DNA of 64,000 nucleotides, taken from Halopseudomonas pachastrellae. Lineage in GTDB: Bacteria; Pseudomonadota; Gammaproteobacteria; Pseudomonadales; Pseudomonadaceae. Below the pieces are notes generated by a model. The model saw only the letters and a program-made list of their open reading frames with translations. It was not told the origin of the DNA and made no database searches. Within the stretch, counting starts at the first letter, position 1; the number at the start of each line of letters is the position of its first letter. The stretch spans positions 62,001 to 126,000 of the forward strand of contig NZ_FOUD01000003.1 in NCBI RefSeq assembly GCF_900114765.1, given 5' to 3'. Made by a program: the position numbers and the translations under genes. Shown here one piece after another: positions 8,706 through 17,319 of this stretch.

Positions 8706-9031
8706 CTATCGGGATAGGCTCCGGGTGGGCTGGCGAGCGCTGTGCCAGCCAGAAAAACCATCGATCAAGTAGCGCGCATCCAGACCCATGGCCTCCAGTG
8801 TGGCGGCGTGCCCTGGCTGATTTCATGCCCCTTGGCGCAATAGAGAATCACTGGCCTGTCCCGTGGAACCTGATCCTTCCAGGTGAATACTTCCTCGGGA
8901 TCGCGCCAGTGTGCACCGGGGATTTCTGTGGCATCGGCAAGTCGCACGCTGGTGCGACGCACATCCAACAGAGTGAACATCCGATCTGCTGCCTGCCATT
9001 CCGCCAGTTCGCATATCGAGATTCGGCTCAT
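8706..9031 (-). pseudogene. Rhodanese-like protein of the chromate operon, frameshifted
   Basis: A single rhodanese domain. It reads normally through L-D-V-R-R and the active-site loop C-A-K-G-H-E-I-S-Q-G. Near 8806 the frame changes and translation stops at 8765. Reading on in the next frame restores T-L-E-A-M-G-L-D-A-R-Y-L-I-D-G-F-S-G-W-H and a stop at 8706, the expected end of a rhodanese of about 108 residues. One base therefore seems to have been lost. The loop cysteine is kept. It follows chrA by 10 bp, and such proteins often accompany chrBA operons. A sequencing error is possible but cannot be judged here. Confidence 0.75.
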
Positions 9032-9041
9032 TTCCCACCTC

Positions 9042-10406
9042 TCAGTTTTGCAGCAGGTGCACAGCCAGACCTACCAGCGCACAGGCCGCCAGCACCTGGA
9101 TGACGCCGCGCTTGAAGCGGAACAAAGCGATGGCCGCTGCCAACGCGATCAGCGCCGATGGCCAATCGAAATGACCGTTGAAGCCTTGCGGCCAGAGCAC
9201 GTGGTAACCGAAGAACAGTGCCAGGTTGAGGATCACCCCGACCACGGCGGCGGTGATGGCCGTCAGCGGTGCGGTGAACTTAAGTTCGTTGTGAGTCGAC
9301 TCCACCAACGGGCCGCCTGCGAGAATGAAAAGGAAGGACGGTAAGAAGGTGAACCAAGTGACCAGGCTGGCCGCCACGGCTCCAGCCAGGAAGGCCTGAT
9401 CGGCACCGAATACCTGTTGCACATACCCACCGACGAAACCGACAAAGGCCACCACCATGATCAGCGGCCCCGGCGTGGTCTCGCCCAAGGCCAAGCCATC
9501 GATCATCTGCGTCGGGCTCAGCCAGCCGTAGTGGCCGACTGCACCTTGGTAGACATAGGGCAGCACTGCATAGGCACCGCCAAAGGTCAGCAACGCGGCC
9601 TTGGTGAAGAACCAGCCCATCTGGGTCAACGTGCCTTCCCAACCGAACAGGGCGGTCAACAAGCCCATGGGCAAGGCCCACAGTGCCGCACCAATGACGG
9701 CCAGCACGAGCAGGCGCGGCCAGCGAAAGCGCGCATGTTCCGGTGTCGGGGTGTCGTCATCGATCAGCGCAGAGCCGAAGGATTGCTTGGCCGCACCGTG
9801 GCCGCCACCGACACTGAATTTCTGCGGGGCAAATCGCCCGCCGAAATAGCCGATCACGGCGGCACCCAACACGATCAGCGGGAACGGTAGGTTCAACGCG
9901 AAAATGGCGACGAAGGAGGCGGCGGCAATCGCCCACAACCAGTTGTTCTTCAATGCACGGGAGCCGATGCGGTGGGCGGCCTGCACCACGATGGCGGTCA
10001 CTGCGGGTTTGATCCCGTAGAACAACCCAGCCACCACCGGCACTTCGCCGAAGGCGATATAGACCCACGACAGCGCGATCAGGATGAATAGCGAGGGCAG
10101 TACGAACACTACCCCGGCAATCACCCCGCCCCAGGTACGGTGCATCAGCCAGCCGATATAGGTGGCCAACTGCTGTGCCTCCGGGCCGGGCAACAGCATG
10201 CAGTAGTTCAGGGCATGCAGAAAACGCCGTTCGGAGATCCAGCGCCGGCGCTCTACCAGCTCCTGGTGCATGATCGAAATCTGCCCGGCCGGGCCACCGA
10301 AACTGATGAAGCCAAGCTTCAGCCAGAAAGCGAAGGCCTGCCAGAAGCTGACCGGCTGCGGTGCGTGCGTCAGTGTTTCCGCGTTCTGCGCGGCTGTTTG
10401 CGTCAC
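9042..10406 (-). CDS. chrA: Chromate efflux transporter ChrA
   Basis: Inner-membrane transporter of the CHR family that exports chromate. At 454 residues it is the long form with two homologous halves. The first half has the signature F-G-G-P-A-G-Q-I near residue 36 and the P-G-P-E-A-Q-Q motif. The second half has T-F-G-G-A-Y-A-V-L-P near residue 270 and P-G-P. Multiple hydrophobic helices run throughout. Its start overlaps the chrB stop by 4 bp, so the two are translationally coupled, with chrB first. It lies within the IS21 element, so resistance would move with it. Confidence 0.93.
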   Translation of the reverse strand: MTQTAAQNAETLTHAPQPVSFWQAFAFWLKLGFISFGGPAGQISIMHQELVERRRWISERRFLHALNYCMLLPGPEAQQLATYIGWLMHRTWGGVIAGVVFVLPSLFILIALSWVYIAFGEVPVVAGLFYGIKPAVTAIVVQAAHRIGSRALKNNWLWAIAAASFVAIFALNLPFPLIVLGAAVIGYFGGRFAPQKFSVGGGHGAAKQSFGSALIDDDTPTPEHARFRWPRLLVLAVIGAALWALPMGLLTALFGWEGTLTQMGWFFTKAALLTFGGAYAVLPYVYQGAVGHYGWLSPTQMIDGLALGETTPGPLIMVVAFVGFVGGYVQQVFGADQAFLAGAVAASLVTWFTFLPSFLFILAGGPLVESTHNELKFTAPLTAITAAVVGVILNLALFFGYHVLWPQGFNGHFDWPSALIALAAAIALFRFKRGVIQVLAACALVGLAVHLLQN

Positions 10407-11341
10407 GTCGAGGGTACTCCTTTGTCGAAACTGGCCAGCAATCCGTCAAAAATGGCGGAAGCGGCGGTCAGCAATTGATCGTCTTGAGTCAGGGTTTCGC
10501 GCAGTCCGGCTAGCACGCTCTCGATACCGGCGGCCTCGGGCGGCTGCACGCCGCCCACGTCGAGGTAATGCACAAGTAAACCCAGCCGTGCGATAGCGGG
10601 CTGCTCCAGGCCGAAGCTTGCCGCCAACACCTCGAAGGTGACGCGACTGCCGACATGACTGAAGGTCGCGCCGTCGAAGTCGAAACCCAGCGCATCGGCC
10701 GGACAATCCCCGGGACTGGCCAGCCACAGAATCCTGGCCTGTGGGTCGATAAAACGGCGGATTAGCCAGGCACTGGCCAAGCGATCCACCCATGGCCGCT
10801 GGCGGGTCGCCCAGGTGCGCTCCTGGTAGTCGGATGAATGCAGCCGCGCGATGACACCGGCCATGGCGTGCGGCTCATCCGGGGACAGGGCCCGGGCGCA
10901 GGCTAGCTCCAGCTCCTGCAAGGCTTTATCCGTTTGCTGTTGTGCCTCATCAGGGAAAAAGTCGATTTCGACCAGGCTGGCGAAAGCTTTGCGGAGCTTG
11001 CGTACCTGCTTGAGCGTGTCCTGCACGGTATCGGCAGTCAGCACATTCCGCACTTGTACGACTTCACCCAGCACGGCCGCATAGTCTTCGCCGCGATCAA
11101 ACAGGTCGGTAAAGTTCGCTCCCTCAGGCTCTTCGACGCGCAGCACATGGGCTGCCCCACCAGCGTCCCGTACATCTGAGGCCAAACCATCCAGGGTGGC
11201 GCGACAGTCCTCGCGCTCAGGCATCAGATAGACACCATCACGCAGCACTGCCGCCCCGGAGGCTTTCAGCGAGCGCCAAGCCCGTTGCCGAGCAGTAGCA
11301 TTCTCGGTGGGCAAGGAAAGGATGAGTGCTAGCAGCTTCAT
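10403..11341 (-). CDS. chrB: Chromate-responsive regulator ChrB
   Basis: 312-residue ChrB, the first gene of the chromate operon. The N-terminal part begins with L-S-L-P-T-E-N-A-T-A-R-Q-R, the usual ChrB opening with a winged-helix-like domain. The C-terminal part carries R-Q-R-P-W-V-D-R-L-A-S-A-W-L-I-R-R-F-I-D, characteristic of the ChrB C-terminal domain. Known ChrB proteins control chrA expression in response to chromate. A long palindrome ends two bases before the start codon, leaving no room for a Shine-Dalgarno site, so the mRNA may be leaderless. It lies 94 bp from the inner edge of the IS21 end. Confidence 0.9.
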   Translation of the reverse strand: MKLLALILSLPTENATARQRAWRSLKASGAAVLRDGVYLMPEREDCRATLDGLASDVRDAGGAAHVLRVEEPEGANFTDLFDRGEDYAAVLGEVVQVRNVLTADTVQDTLKQVRKLRKAFASLVEIDFFPDEAQQQTDKALQELELACARALSPDEPHAMAGVIARLHSSDYQERTWATRQRPWVDRLASAWLIRRFIDPQARILWLASPGDCPADALGFDFDGATFSHVGSRVTFEVLAASFGLEQPAIARLGLLVHYLDVGGVQPPEAAGIESVLAGLRETLTQDDQLLTAASAIFDGLLASFDKGVPST

Positions 11342-11343
11342 AT

Positions 11344-11379
11344 TGTAGAGATATATTCATTTATGAATGAGTCTCTACA
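11344..11379 (-). promoter_or_regulatory. Palindromic operator upstream of chrB
   Basis: A 36-bp imperfect palindrome with outer arms TGTAGAG and CTCTACA and inner arms ATTCAT and ATGAAT. It abuts the chrB start codon. It is the likely binding site for ChrB itself and overlaps an AT-rich promoter region. The regulatory role is inferred from position and symmetry. Confidence 0.6.
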
Positions 11380-11434
11380 TATTAATCTGAGACGAAAGAG
11401 ACCGCAAGCGTTTGCGGCGCACCTACCGGCTTTC

Positions 11435-11553
11435 GGGGCGGGTCAGAATCATCAGCGGTGTGGATCACAACCACTGGAATGGGTGGGATAGAACCTCCAG
11501 CATGGACGGGTCACAATCGCTGGAACTGGGTGTCAGCATCACTGGAATACACA
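11435..11553 (+). repeat. IS21 terminal inverted repeat, right copy
   Basis: Inverted match to 6181-6299. It shares GGGTCAGAATCATCAGC, ATCACAAnCACTGGAAT and GAACCTCCAGC with the left end. It ends in CACA followed by the target duplicate GGATG. Confidence 0.8.
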
Positions 11554-11558
11554 GGATG

Positions 11559-12581
11559 CGGGCAAACGAAGACTCAGGCAGGTCGCCCATACCATCATGG
11601 CGAGACGATTCTGAGGTGCACTACGTTAGATGGATGGGAGAGCGAGGCAGCCCATCGGGCCTATCGGATCTGGAGATCGAAGTAGCGAAAGCCATTGCTG
11701 CAGAGTGGGATGCAGTAGCCCATAAACATCCGTTCTCCCCGGAAATCTATTTTTACTCCATGGGAAATTGGCTCTCGCCTTCACGAGACTACCAGCTGTT
11801 GAAATTGCTGCATGTTTGCTCTGTGCTGAAGCTGCAGGGCTACGGGGCAATGCGCGAGCACGTTCTCCGGTGTATTAGTGAGTCTATTTCAGATGAACGC
11901 CCGTCAACCATGATCCATCAGCCGTGGCTGCTTCAGGCTCTAATACTTCATGGTTCTGCGGATGGGGTTGCCAGCCTGGAGCAACTGCTCATCTCCATGA
12001 CGCAAAAGGTTGTAGATAAAGAAAAGGCGCACTTGGTCTGGCTGAAAGCAAACGTATTCAGGAAGCTCTATCACCTTGCATTTGCTAAAGCAGATTTTAC
12101 GTGCTGCCTACGTGTCGCACGCGATGGGCATAGACTGGTAGACGATGTTAGCGGCGCGGCGCCTAACGAAGTCGGATTAGGTGAGATGCAGAGTAACCTG
12201 CTGACTTGTAAGCACTGGAAGTATTTGGAGCTCAGAGCCGCAATAGAGATTGCTAGTGAGTCGGATTCTGCACGCCAGTCGCTGTTGTCCGTCGAGGCCC
12301 CCGCGACCTACTTTTCCGACGAACACGATTACTGCATCCGAGAGGTAATTGACTTCGATTTTGGGGACGAATGCTACGTGACGCCATACGGTCACTCGAT
12401 TATCAAGGGTGGGGATTGGATGAAGACGCTATCGGCTATTCTCGAGGCTGAAGGAGGATTTTCGAGCCAACAGGAGATTGAGGTCGCGCAACGGATAATT
12501 GCGGAGCTGGTGCCCCTAATGGAAGACCTCTCTGATCAAGAAAACGCCTTTGCAGCGTGGTCTTTGTCTGATTTCGAATAA
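11559..12581 (+). pseudogene. 3' half of the TPR-type gene split by the IS21/chromate element
   Basis: The 3' 340 codons plus stop of the gene beginning at 5218. The frame is open right from the GGATG duplicate, and the codon after ATG (11556-11558) joins in phase with the left half. The sequence is soluble, helical and acidic, with no motif I can name. Regions rich in Leu and Ala (for example residues encoded near 11930-12110) look like helical repeats. It ends at 12581, tail to tail with the hypothetical gene at 12616-13686. It has no start signal of its own and is probably not expressed. Confidence 0.8.
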
Positions 12582-12615
12582 TCGGGCAGTGCCGGGCGTT
12601 GCCGTGCTCGTAGGC

Positions 12616-13686
12616 TCAAATTGAAAAGTCGTGAGCGATCCGAAATTTTTTGTCCCAAGCAGTGGCAGTACCTTCGTTAACGCGGTTTTGAATTTGCTCG
12701 ATGATGAGGTCGTCAAAAGCACGTGCTTTCTTCAGAGACGGTTTCACAGGGCTAAACCGAAGCGGTAAAGGCAGTTGGTACGACCCGCCAGATCGCTTTG
12801 ACTTCAGCTTCGGAGATAGGTGTTCTTTGGTAACCCGCCCCTGCCCTTGGACGATTCTGTTATATACCTCTAAATATTCACGCTCAAACAATGTGTGGAG
12901 CCGCAGCCCTGCTGAATCTTTGGCCAAGTAGCCAAGGTACAGCCAGTCTTGTCCGAAAACACAGGCCTGATCCTGAACTGCTATCTCTGCCAAGAGTGCC
13001 ATTACCTCGGAGAGCGCCGGGAGAATGATCCATACTTTGGCCTCAATCGCGTCCGCACGGCGGGCTTTTGCGAGGTCGTATAAATCCATAGCCATCCTGA
13101 GAGGGTCTTTGGATTGACCAGCTCGTTTGCATAGAATCTGGGCATAGACCTTGCGGCCTTTGTCTAAGATCACATATCTGGGGGCTTCGTAAAGCGCTGG
13201 GTTCTGGAGTGGGAGGACGACTCCATCGTGGATGCCAAACATGTCTGAGGGATTGGAAAGCAAGCACCTATCGAGATCACCGTAAAAGCTTAGAGCCTCA
13301 CGGCGGTTCTGAGCTCTGGCAATCTGCAGAGGCGAAGCGCTAGGGTTTTCTTGGCGAAGCGATTCGAGAGTTTTTGTTAAATCAGCAATCGATACGGTGT
13401 TGCTGAGAGCTTTTTCGGCTAACGAACTCGCGACGTCTGGCGATATGCGTGAAATCTTCTCAAGCGTCTCGAAGTGCACATAGCTGCAGCGTACTTGCGC
13501 TGCTGTGGCGTTTGGCAACGTCCTTCTGAGAAACCTCCCTGCCGCGACCATCCTGCCGAGTAGCTTGGGCTTCACTCCAAGCTCTGCGCCAATGCTCGTT
13601 GTGGTGGAGTCGGAACCCCGCGCGCTAAAAAGCTGTTCTGCTTTGAGGTACGTGCTGAACCAGGATGTGCTTATCGGGCGTGCCAT
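12616..13686 (-). CDS. Hypothetical protein with N-terminal helix-turn-helix, divergent from tnsA
   Basis: 356 residues. A helix-turn-helix-like stretch at about 29-52 (T-S-I-G-A-E-L-G-V-K-P-K-L-L-G-R-M) suggests DNA binding, and the first 120 residues weakly recall ParB-type proteins. The middle has a strand-rich domain (Y-V-I-L-D-K-G-R-K-V-Y-A-Q-I-L) and the C-terminus is basic. I cannot name the family. It is divergent from the tnsABC-tniQ operon with about 108 bp between the starts, so it may regulate transposition or assist the element in another way. It could also be unrelated cargo. Confidence 0.6.
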   Translation of the reverse strand: MARPISTSWFSTYLKAEQLFSARGSDSTTTSIGAELGVKPKLLGRMVAAGRFLRRTLPNATAAQVRCSYVHFETLEKISRISPDVASSLAEKALSNTVSIADLTKTLESLRQENPSASPLQIARAQNRREALSFYGDLDRCLLSNPSDMFGIHDGVVLPLQNPALYEAPRYVILDKGRKVYAQILCKRAGQSKDPLRMAMDLYDLAKARRADAIEAKVWIILPALSEVMALLAEIAVQDQACVFGQDWLYLGYLAKDSAGLRLHTLFEREYLEVYNRIVQGQGRVTKEHLSPKLKSKRSGGSYQLPLPLRFSPVKPSLKKARAFDDLIIEQIQNRVNEGTATAWDKKFRIAHDFSI

Positions 13687-13794
13687 AACTGAACCGTCGA
13701 GATGTTTAGAGTGATGCTACACTGTGAAAGCTTGACAGCGCACTAGTGATTTCCACTAATAACATAGCTGATTCTTGGAAATGGTGTCGTGGTT

Positions 13795-14490
13795 ATGAAA
13801 ACAGACAAACACAGCCCGATTTTTGCCCGAAATGTGGCGCGGCGAACCAGGAGAGCCGGTCGCGCGTATGTGATGTGCTCGCCTTTAAACGGCTCAACAG
13901 ACGTGCGTTTTGAGTCGCGTCTGGAGCTGGCAGTCGCTCAGCTATTGGAGCTCGATCCACGAGTGAATGGGTACCGAGCTCAGCCCTACACGCTCTCCTT
14001 TGAGATGGAGCTGGATGGCGTTGTGAAGCGTCGATTGTATACACCTGACTTCGAGCTAGAGGTTGGTGGAATAACGGTCGTGATTGAGGTCAAGCCACAA
14101 CGTTGGGTTGATGAGCATGCTGCGCTTTTTGCTAGGGCTCAGAGCGAGCTTTTGAAGTCAGGGAAGCGTTTCCTCGTTGTCACCGAGCAGAGCTTTACAG
14201 GCCACGTGCAACGCAATGTTGAGGTACTTCTGGGGTTTTATACCCAAGCAAGGGCGTGCTTGCAGGACTGGGCTGCACCGCTGCTGCTGAAAGGTGCTGA
14301 TGAGCTAAGCGGACACGTGTCTCGTGTCACTCACTGCGACCTGCCAAGCAACTATGTTGCCGCTGCAGGTGTGTTGCTGGGCATCTTGCGATTTGACATG
14401 ACCAATGACCTGTTCGAAACCATGGACTTTGATGTCTGGCCGACGCAAGGAGCCCTGTGCGGCTTCGAGGTGCTCTCCTATGAACAATGA
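13795..14490 (+). CDS. tnsA: Tn7-like transposase endonuclease subunit TnsA
   Basis: Restriction-like nuclease that cuts the 5' strands at the transposon ends, allowing cut-and-paste transposition together with TnsB. The core reads F-E-S-R-L-E-L-A, then Y-T-P-D-F-E-L-E-V, then V-I-E-V-K-P. Counting from the ATG at 13795, the key residues are Glu40 or Glu44, Asp85, Glu98 and Lys100, the expected E...D...E-x-K set. A GTG at 13789 is an alternative start. The C-terminal part (about residues 130-231) should contact TnsC. The 3' end overlaps tnsB by 11 bp. Confidence 0.9.
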   Translation: MKTDKHSPIFARNVARRTRRAGRAYVMCSPLNGSTDVRFESRLELAVAQLLELDPRVNGYRAQPYTLSFEMELDGVVKRRLYTPDFELEVGGITVVIEVKPQRWVDEHAALFARAQSELLKSGKRFLVVTEQSFTGHVQRNVEVLLGFYTQARACLQDWAAPLLLKGADELSGHVSRVTHCDLPSNYVAAAGVLLGILRFDMTNDLFETMDFDVWPTQGALCGFEVLSYEQ

Positions 14491-16387
14491 GCTGAAGGTC
14501 GGTACCACTCTGTCGTGGGAAGAAGTCACTTACCGGATTAGTGCTATCAAATTGGATCTGGGTGACATCCGATTAGAGGCAAAAGGCGGGCTCGAGAAAA
14601 CGCTGGATCGGCACGACTTTTTTAACAAGATTGCCTCAGGTGAAATTCAGATAGATGGATATAGACCAGTCGCTATCGAGCGGCAGTGGTCTGATCGAGA
14701 GCGCGCAGAGGCCGATATCCGTCAGGAGCTGGTGACCTATTTCAATGGCTTGCCTCGTGACAAGCCGTGGCCAGAAAAAGAGGTGTTGCTACAACGTTTT
14801 TGCGAGGCGCGTGGGCACCGATGCCCGAGCAGGAGAACGTTAAATGGCTACGTCGCTCGTTATGCGCAGCAAGGGTTTGCTGGACTAGTACCCTCGTTTA
14901 GTAGGCGTGGTGGTAGCGGTTGGAGCTCAAAGGTTGAAGCTAAAGAAGCTGCACGCGAAGCGCTGACAGAGCTTTATATGCGTGATGACAAGATCAACCT
15001 AACTCAGGCCTCGTACGCGGTTGCTGATCAACTCAAGGAGAAAGGCATCACTGATGGTAGTCGCTGCATAGGCAGAAGCACGGTGCGACGGGTGTTGCTC
15101 TCGATGCCGAAAGACCTGGTAAAGGGAGCCCGTTTAGACTCGCGGACATACAATTTGTGGAGCCGCCAAGCAGTCAAGAGCTATGAGGTAAAGCAACCTT
15201 TTGAGCGTATGGAAATCGATGCAAAAACGCTGGATTTGTATTACCTAGATGCGGAGGGAAACCGATGCACTGGCGCGACGCTTTACGCGATGGTTTGTGC
15301 ACGTACCTCTTATCCTGTCGCGATTTATGTGACGCCAGGCAAGCCGAGCGAATACGGATTGCTCCAACTGCTGCAGTTTTTCTTCAGGCCAAAAGGCGAA
15401 GATTTTAAACAAGAGTTCGGCATTAAGACGGAATGGGTTCCTCCCTGTGCCGTGCGCACGATTGTGCTTGATAACGCCACTGAAAACGCGTCGGATTTGG
15501 CGCTGAACGTGGTACGTCAGCTTGGCATTCAGATTGAGTATGCGCGTATAGCCAGAGGCGATGACAAACCGCATGTTGAGTCGTTTTTTGGCGCATTGGA
15601 TAAGCGCCTCATCAACCTGATGCCGGGCGCGACGCGCAGCCAGGACGCCAGAGTTGCTAACCGGCATAGTAAAGCTGAGTCAGAGGCCCGCTATACCATT
15701 GAGGACATTTATCGGTACGTCGTGCAGTACGTTGCCGACACTTATATTCATGAGCCTCGAGTGAAGCAGGGGTTTCTGTACGGTGAGCCAATGTCGATCA
15801 AAGCGGCCATGGACAGGTCGCTTGCTGCGTTCATGCCGCCTCCGCCGCCTGCCAAAGACTTGCTAGAACGGTTGGCTCTAGTACCGGGCGGCGTGCAACG
15901 GAAAGTCCAACACTACGGTATCGATTTCAAAGGCTTTCAGTTCCACAGCCATGACTTGGCGGTTCTGCTGAGAGAGCGAAGCATCAGCGAGCTGTGTATT
16001 TTGCATAACCCCGAGGATTGCCGAGAAGTCTTTGCCGTTGATCCGGACGATAAGACGTTGATCAGATTAAAAAATAAAACCGTGAACATGCCCGCCATAT
16101 CGTTCGACGAGGCGGCTCGCTTGAAAGCGTCCTACAGCAGGCCCGTCGTCGATATGACCGGCCACGATTACCAAGCGGCGTACGCGAAGATGAGAGCCGC
16201 GTTTGCCTCTGATAGCCGAAAGCGTTCAATCGCAGCCAATAACCGCGCGCAGCGTCGGAAAGAAAAGGACTCGCGCCATGCTGAGCTAGCAGGGCGGGTT
16301 AGGCCAGCGAGAGTGGATGCGCTAGTTGAGGGCTTTGATGATGATGTCCCGATCAAGCCCTCCCCGCGACGGGGGAAAAAGACATGA
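14480..16387 (+). CDS. tnsB: Tn7-like DDE transposase TnsB
   Basis: Catalytic transposase (635 residues) that binds the repeats at the element ends and joins 3' ends to the target. The ATG at 14480 was chosen because it gives the usual N-terminus and a short overlap with tnsA; upstream in-frame ATGs lie inside tnsA. N-terminal helix-turn-helix domains (about residues 60-200) precede an rve integrase core with Asp247 (E-I-D-A-K), Asp331 (V-L-D-N-A-T) and Glu367 (H-V-E-S-F-F). The last pair is 35 residues apart, as in D,D-35-E enzymes. A basic C-terminal tail is expected to bind TnsC. Confidence 0.92.
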   Translation: MNNELKVGTTLSWEEVTYRISAIKLDLGDIRLEAKGGLEKTLDRHDFFNKIASGEIQIDGYRPVAIERQWSDRERAEADIRQELVTYFNGLPRDKPWPEKEVLLQRFCEARGHRCPSRRTLNGYVARYAQQGFAGLVPSFSRRGGSGWSSKVEAKEAAREALTELYMRDDKINLTQASYAVADQLKEKGITDGSRCIGRSTVRRVLLSMPKDLVKGARLDSRTYNLWSRQAVKSYEVKQPFERMEIDAKTLDLYYLDAEGNRCTGATLYAMVCARTSYPVAIYVTPGKPSEYGLLQLLQFFFRPKGEDFKQEFGIKTEWVPPCAVRTIVLDNATENASDLALNVVRQLGIQIEYARIARGDDKPHVESFFGALDKRLINLMPGATRSQDARVANRHSKAESEARYTIEDIYRYVVQYVADTYIHEPRVKQGFLYGEPMSIKAAMDRSLAAFMPPPPPAKDLLERLALVPGGVQRKVQHYGIDFKGFQFHSHDLAVLLRERSISELCILHNPEDCREVFAVDPDDKTLIRLKNKTVNMPAISFDEAARLKASYSRPVVDMTGHDYQAAYAKMRAAFASDSRKRSIAANNRAQRRKEKDSRHAELAGRVRPARVDALVEGFDDDVPIKPSPRRGKKT

Positions 16388-17319
16388 CGGGCATCGATAA
16401 ACTAGACATCGAGCATGCTCGGTTTGTTGAAGCTCGGGACGCACTTCACGAAGCGCTGCTGCAATCGCAAGCGGGCAGCCCCTGGATCGTGTCTGTTTGT
16501 GGGCCGTCGCGGGTCGGGAAAACCCGAGTTATTGATTCGTGTGTTGAAGTCTATGGTGAGTGTGGAGGGCTCTCGGGGAAAGAGATTCTGCGAGTCGTTA
16601 GTCCAAAATATTTGACTGGGAGAGCACTCCCTGACGCGTGTTTGGAGAGCCTTGGCCTCAGAGCGGCTTTCTATAAAAATCAACTCCAAGCGACTCAGGC
16701 ACTGGTTAAAGCCCTAGCCAGGGCTGAAACGAAGTTGATCATCTTCGACGAAACGCAGCACATGATTGAGCGAAGTGGGAGCACTTCAGTCAGGGCTGCG
16801 GGGGATTTTTTGAAGACGCTTTTCGACGAGGCACGTACAAGCATTGCTTTGGTTGGCCTCCCTGAGCTGCTACGGCTATTCGATGTCAACGAGCAGCTGC
16901 GGAACCGAGCCAGGACGCCACTCCGCTACTACCCATACAGCTATCAAGGTAAGGAGTACGTTGAGTTCCGTAGGGCCTTGGCCGGGGCGATGAGCTATTT
17001 CCTCGACATGGGCTGGGACACGTATGAGGTTGATGATCCGTGCTTTGCAAAGCGCATGTATGTGGCTTCTGCAGGCAGGTTTGGCATGGTTATCAAGATT
17101 CTTGCAGAGGTTGAACGTACCTGTTCCACAACCAAGAAGGCAACGCAGAAGCATTTTGCAAAGGCGTTCGCAGATACAGCTGGATTCGACCGACAACCTG
17201 GCAATCCATTTTCTGCAGTGGAGCCTATATCGGTTGAGCAGTTGGCCAAGGTCTACTCCTCAGTAATGCATGAAGCCGGACTGGCCGTGGGAGGTGCGAG
17301 CTTTGCTGATTTTGCCTAA
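16384..17319 (+). CDS. tnsC: Tn7-like AAA+ regulator TnsC
   Basis: ATP-dependent matchmaker between target selector and transposase. Walker A is G40-P-S-R-V-G-K46-T47. Walker B is L-I-I-F-D122-E123-T-Q-H. At 311 residues it is a shorter, TniB-like member rather than the long TnsC of Tn7 itself. Its ATG overlaps the tnsB stop (ATGA), and tniQ begins 50 bp before its end. These overlaps indicate one tightly coupled operon. Confidence 0.9.
   Translation: MTGIDKLDIEHARFVEARDALHEALLQSQAGSPWIVSVCGPSRVGKTRVIDSCVEVYGECGGLSGKEILRVVSPKYLTGRALPDACLESLGLRAAFYKNQLQATQALVKALARAETKLIIFDETQHMIERSGSTSVRAAGDFLKTLFDEARTSIALVGLPELLRLFDVNEQLRNRARTPLRYYPYSYQGKEYVEFRRALAGAMSYFLDMGWDTYEVDDPCFAKRMYVASAGRFGMVIKILAEVERTCSTTKKATQKHFAKAFADTAGFDRQPGNPFSAVEPISVEQLAKVYSSVMHEAGLAVGGASFADFA

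Larger units (their letters stand above)
6181..11553. mobile_element. IS21-family element carrying chromate-resistance genes
   Basis: A 5373-bp element bounded by 119-bp imperfect inverted ends, both starting TGTG when read inward and both with TGACAC at base 19. It is flanked by the 5-bp direct repeat GGATG (6176-6180 and 11554-11558). On the minus strand it carries chrB, chrA, a frameshifted rhodanese gene, a stub of a ChrB-like gene, a 5'-truncated istA and an intact istB. In a normal IS21 element istA begins near the end that here adjoins chrB, so the chromate operon has replaced the istA start. The matching ends and target duplication show that the unit, or its ancestor, inserted by transposition. 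Now it probably needs IstA supplied in trans. Confidence 0.85.

Noticed and set aside
8653-8761. ATG at 8761 as the true start of istA
   Set aside because: The 36 codons after it are an out-of-frame reading of the rhodanese and ChrB remnants; IstA homology begins only near 8652.
6199-11535. IS21 ends placed at the inner TGACAC/GTGTCA pair
   Set aside because: The flanks of those positions share no direct repeat. Moving 18 bases outward gives TGTG...CACA ends, a GGATG duplicate and restoration of the split reading frame.
13687-13794. Left end of the Tn7-like element immediately before tnsA
   Set aside because: The gap has a TGTGAAAG but no repeated AAAGTTA motifs in inverted orientation, and no boundary in gene content, so it was not called.
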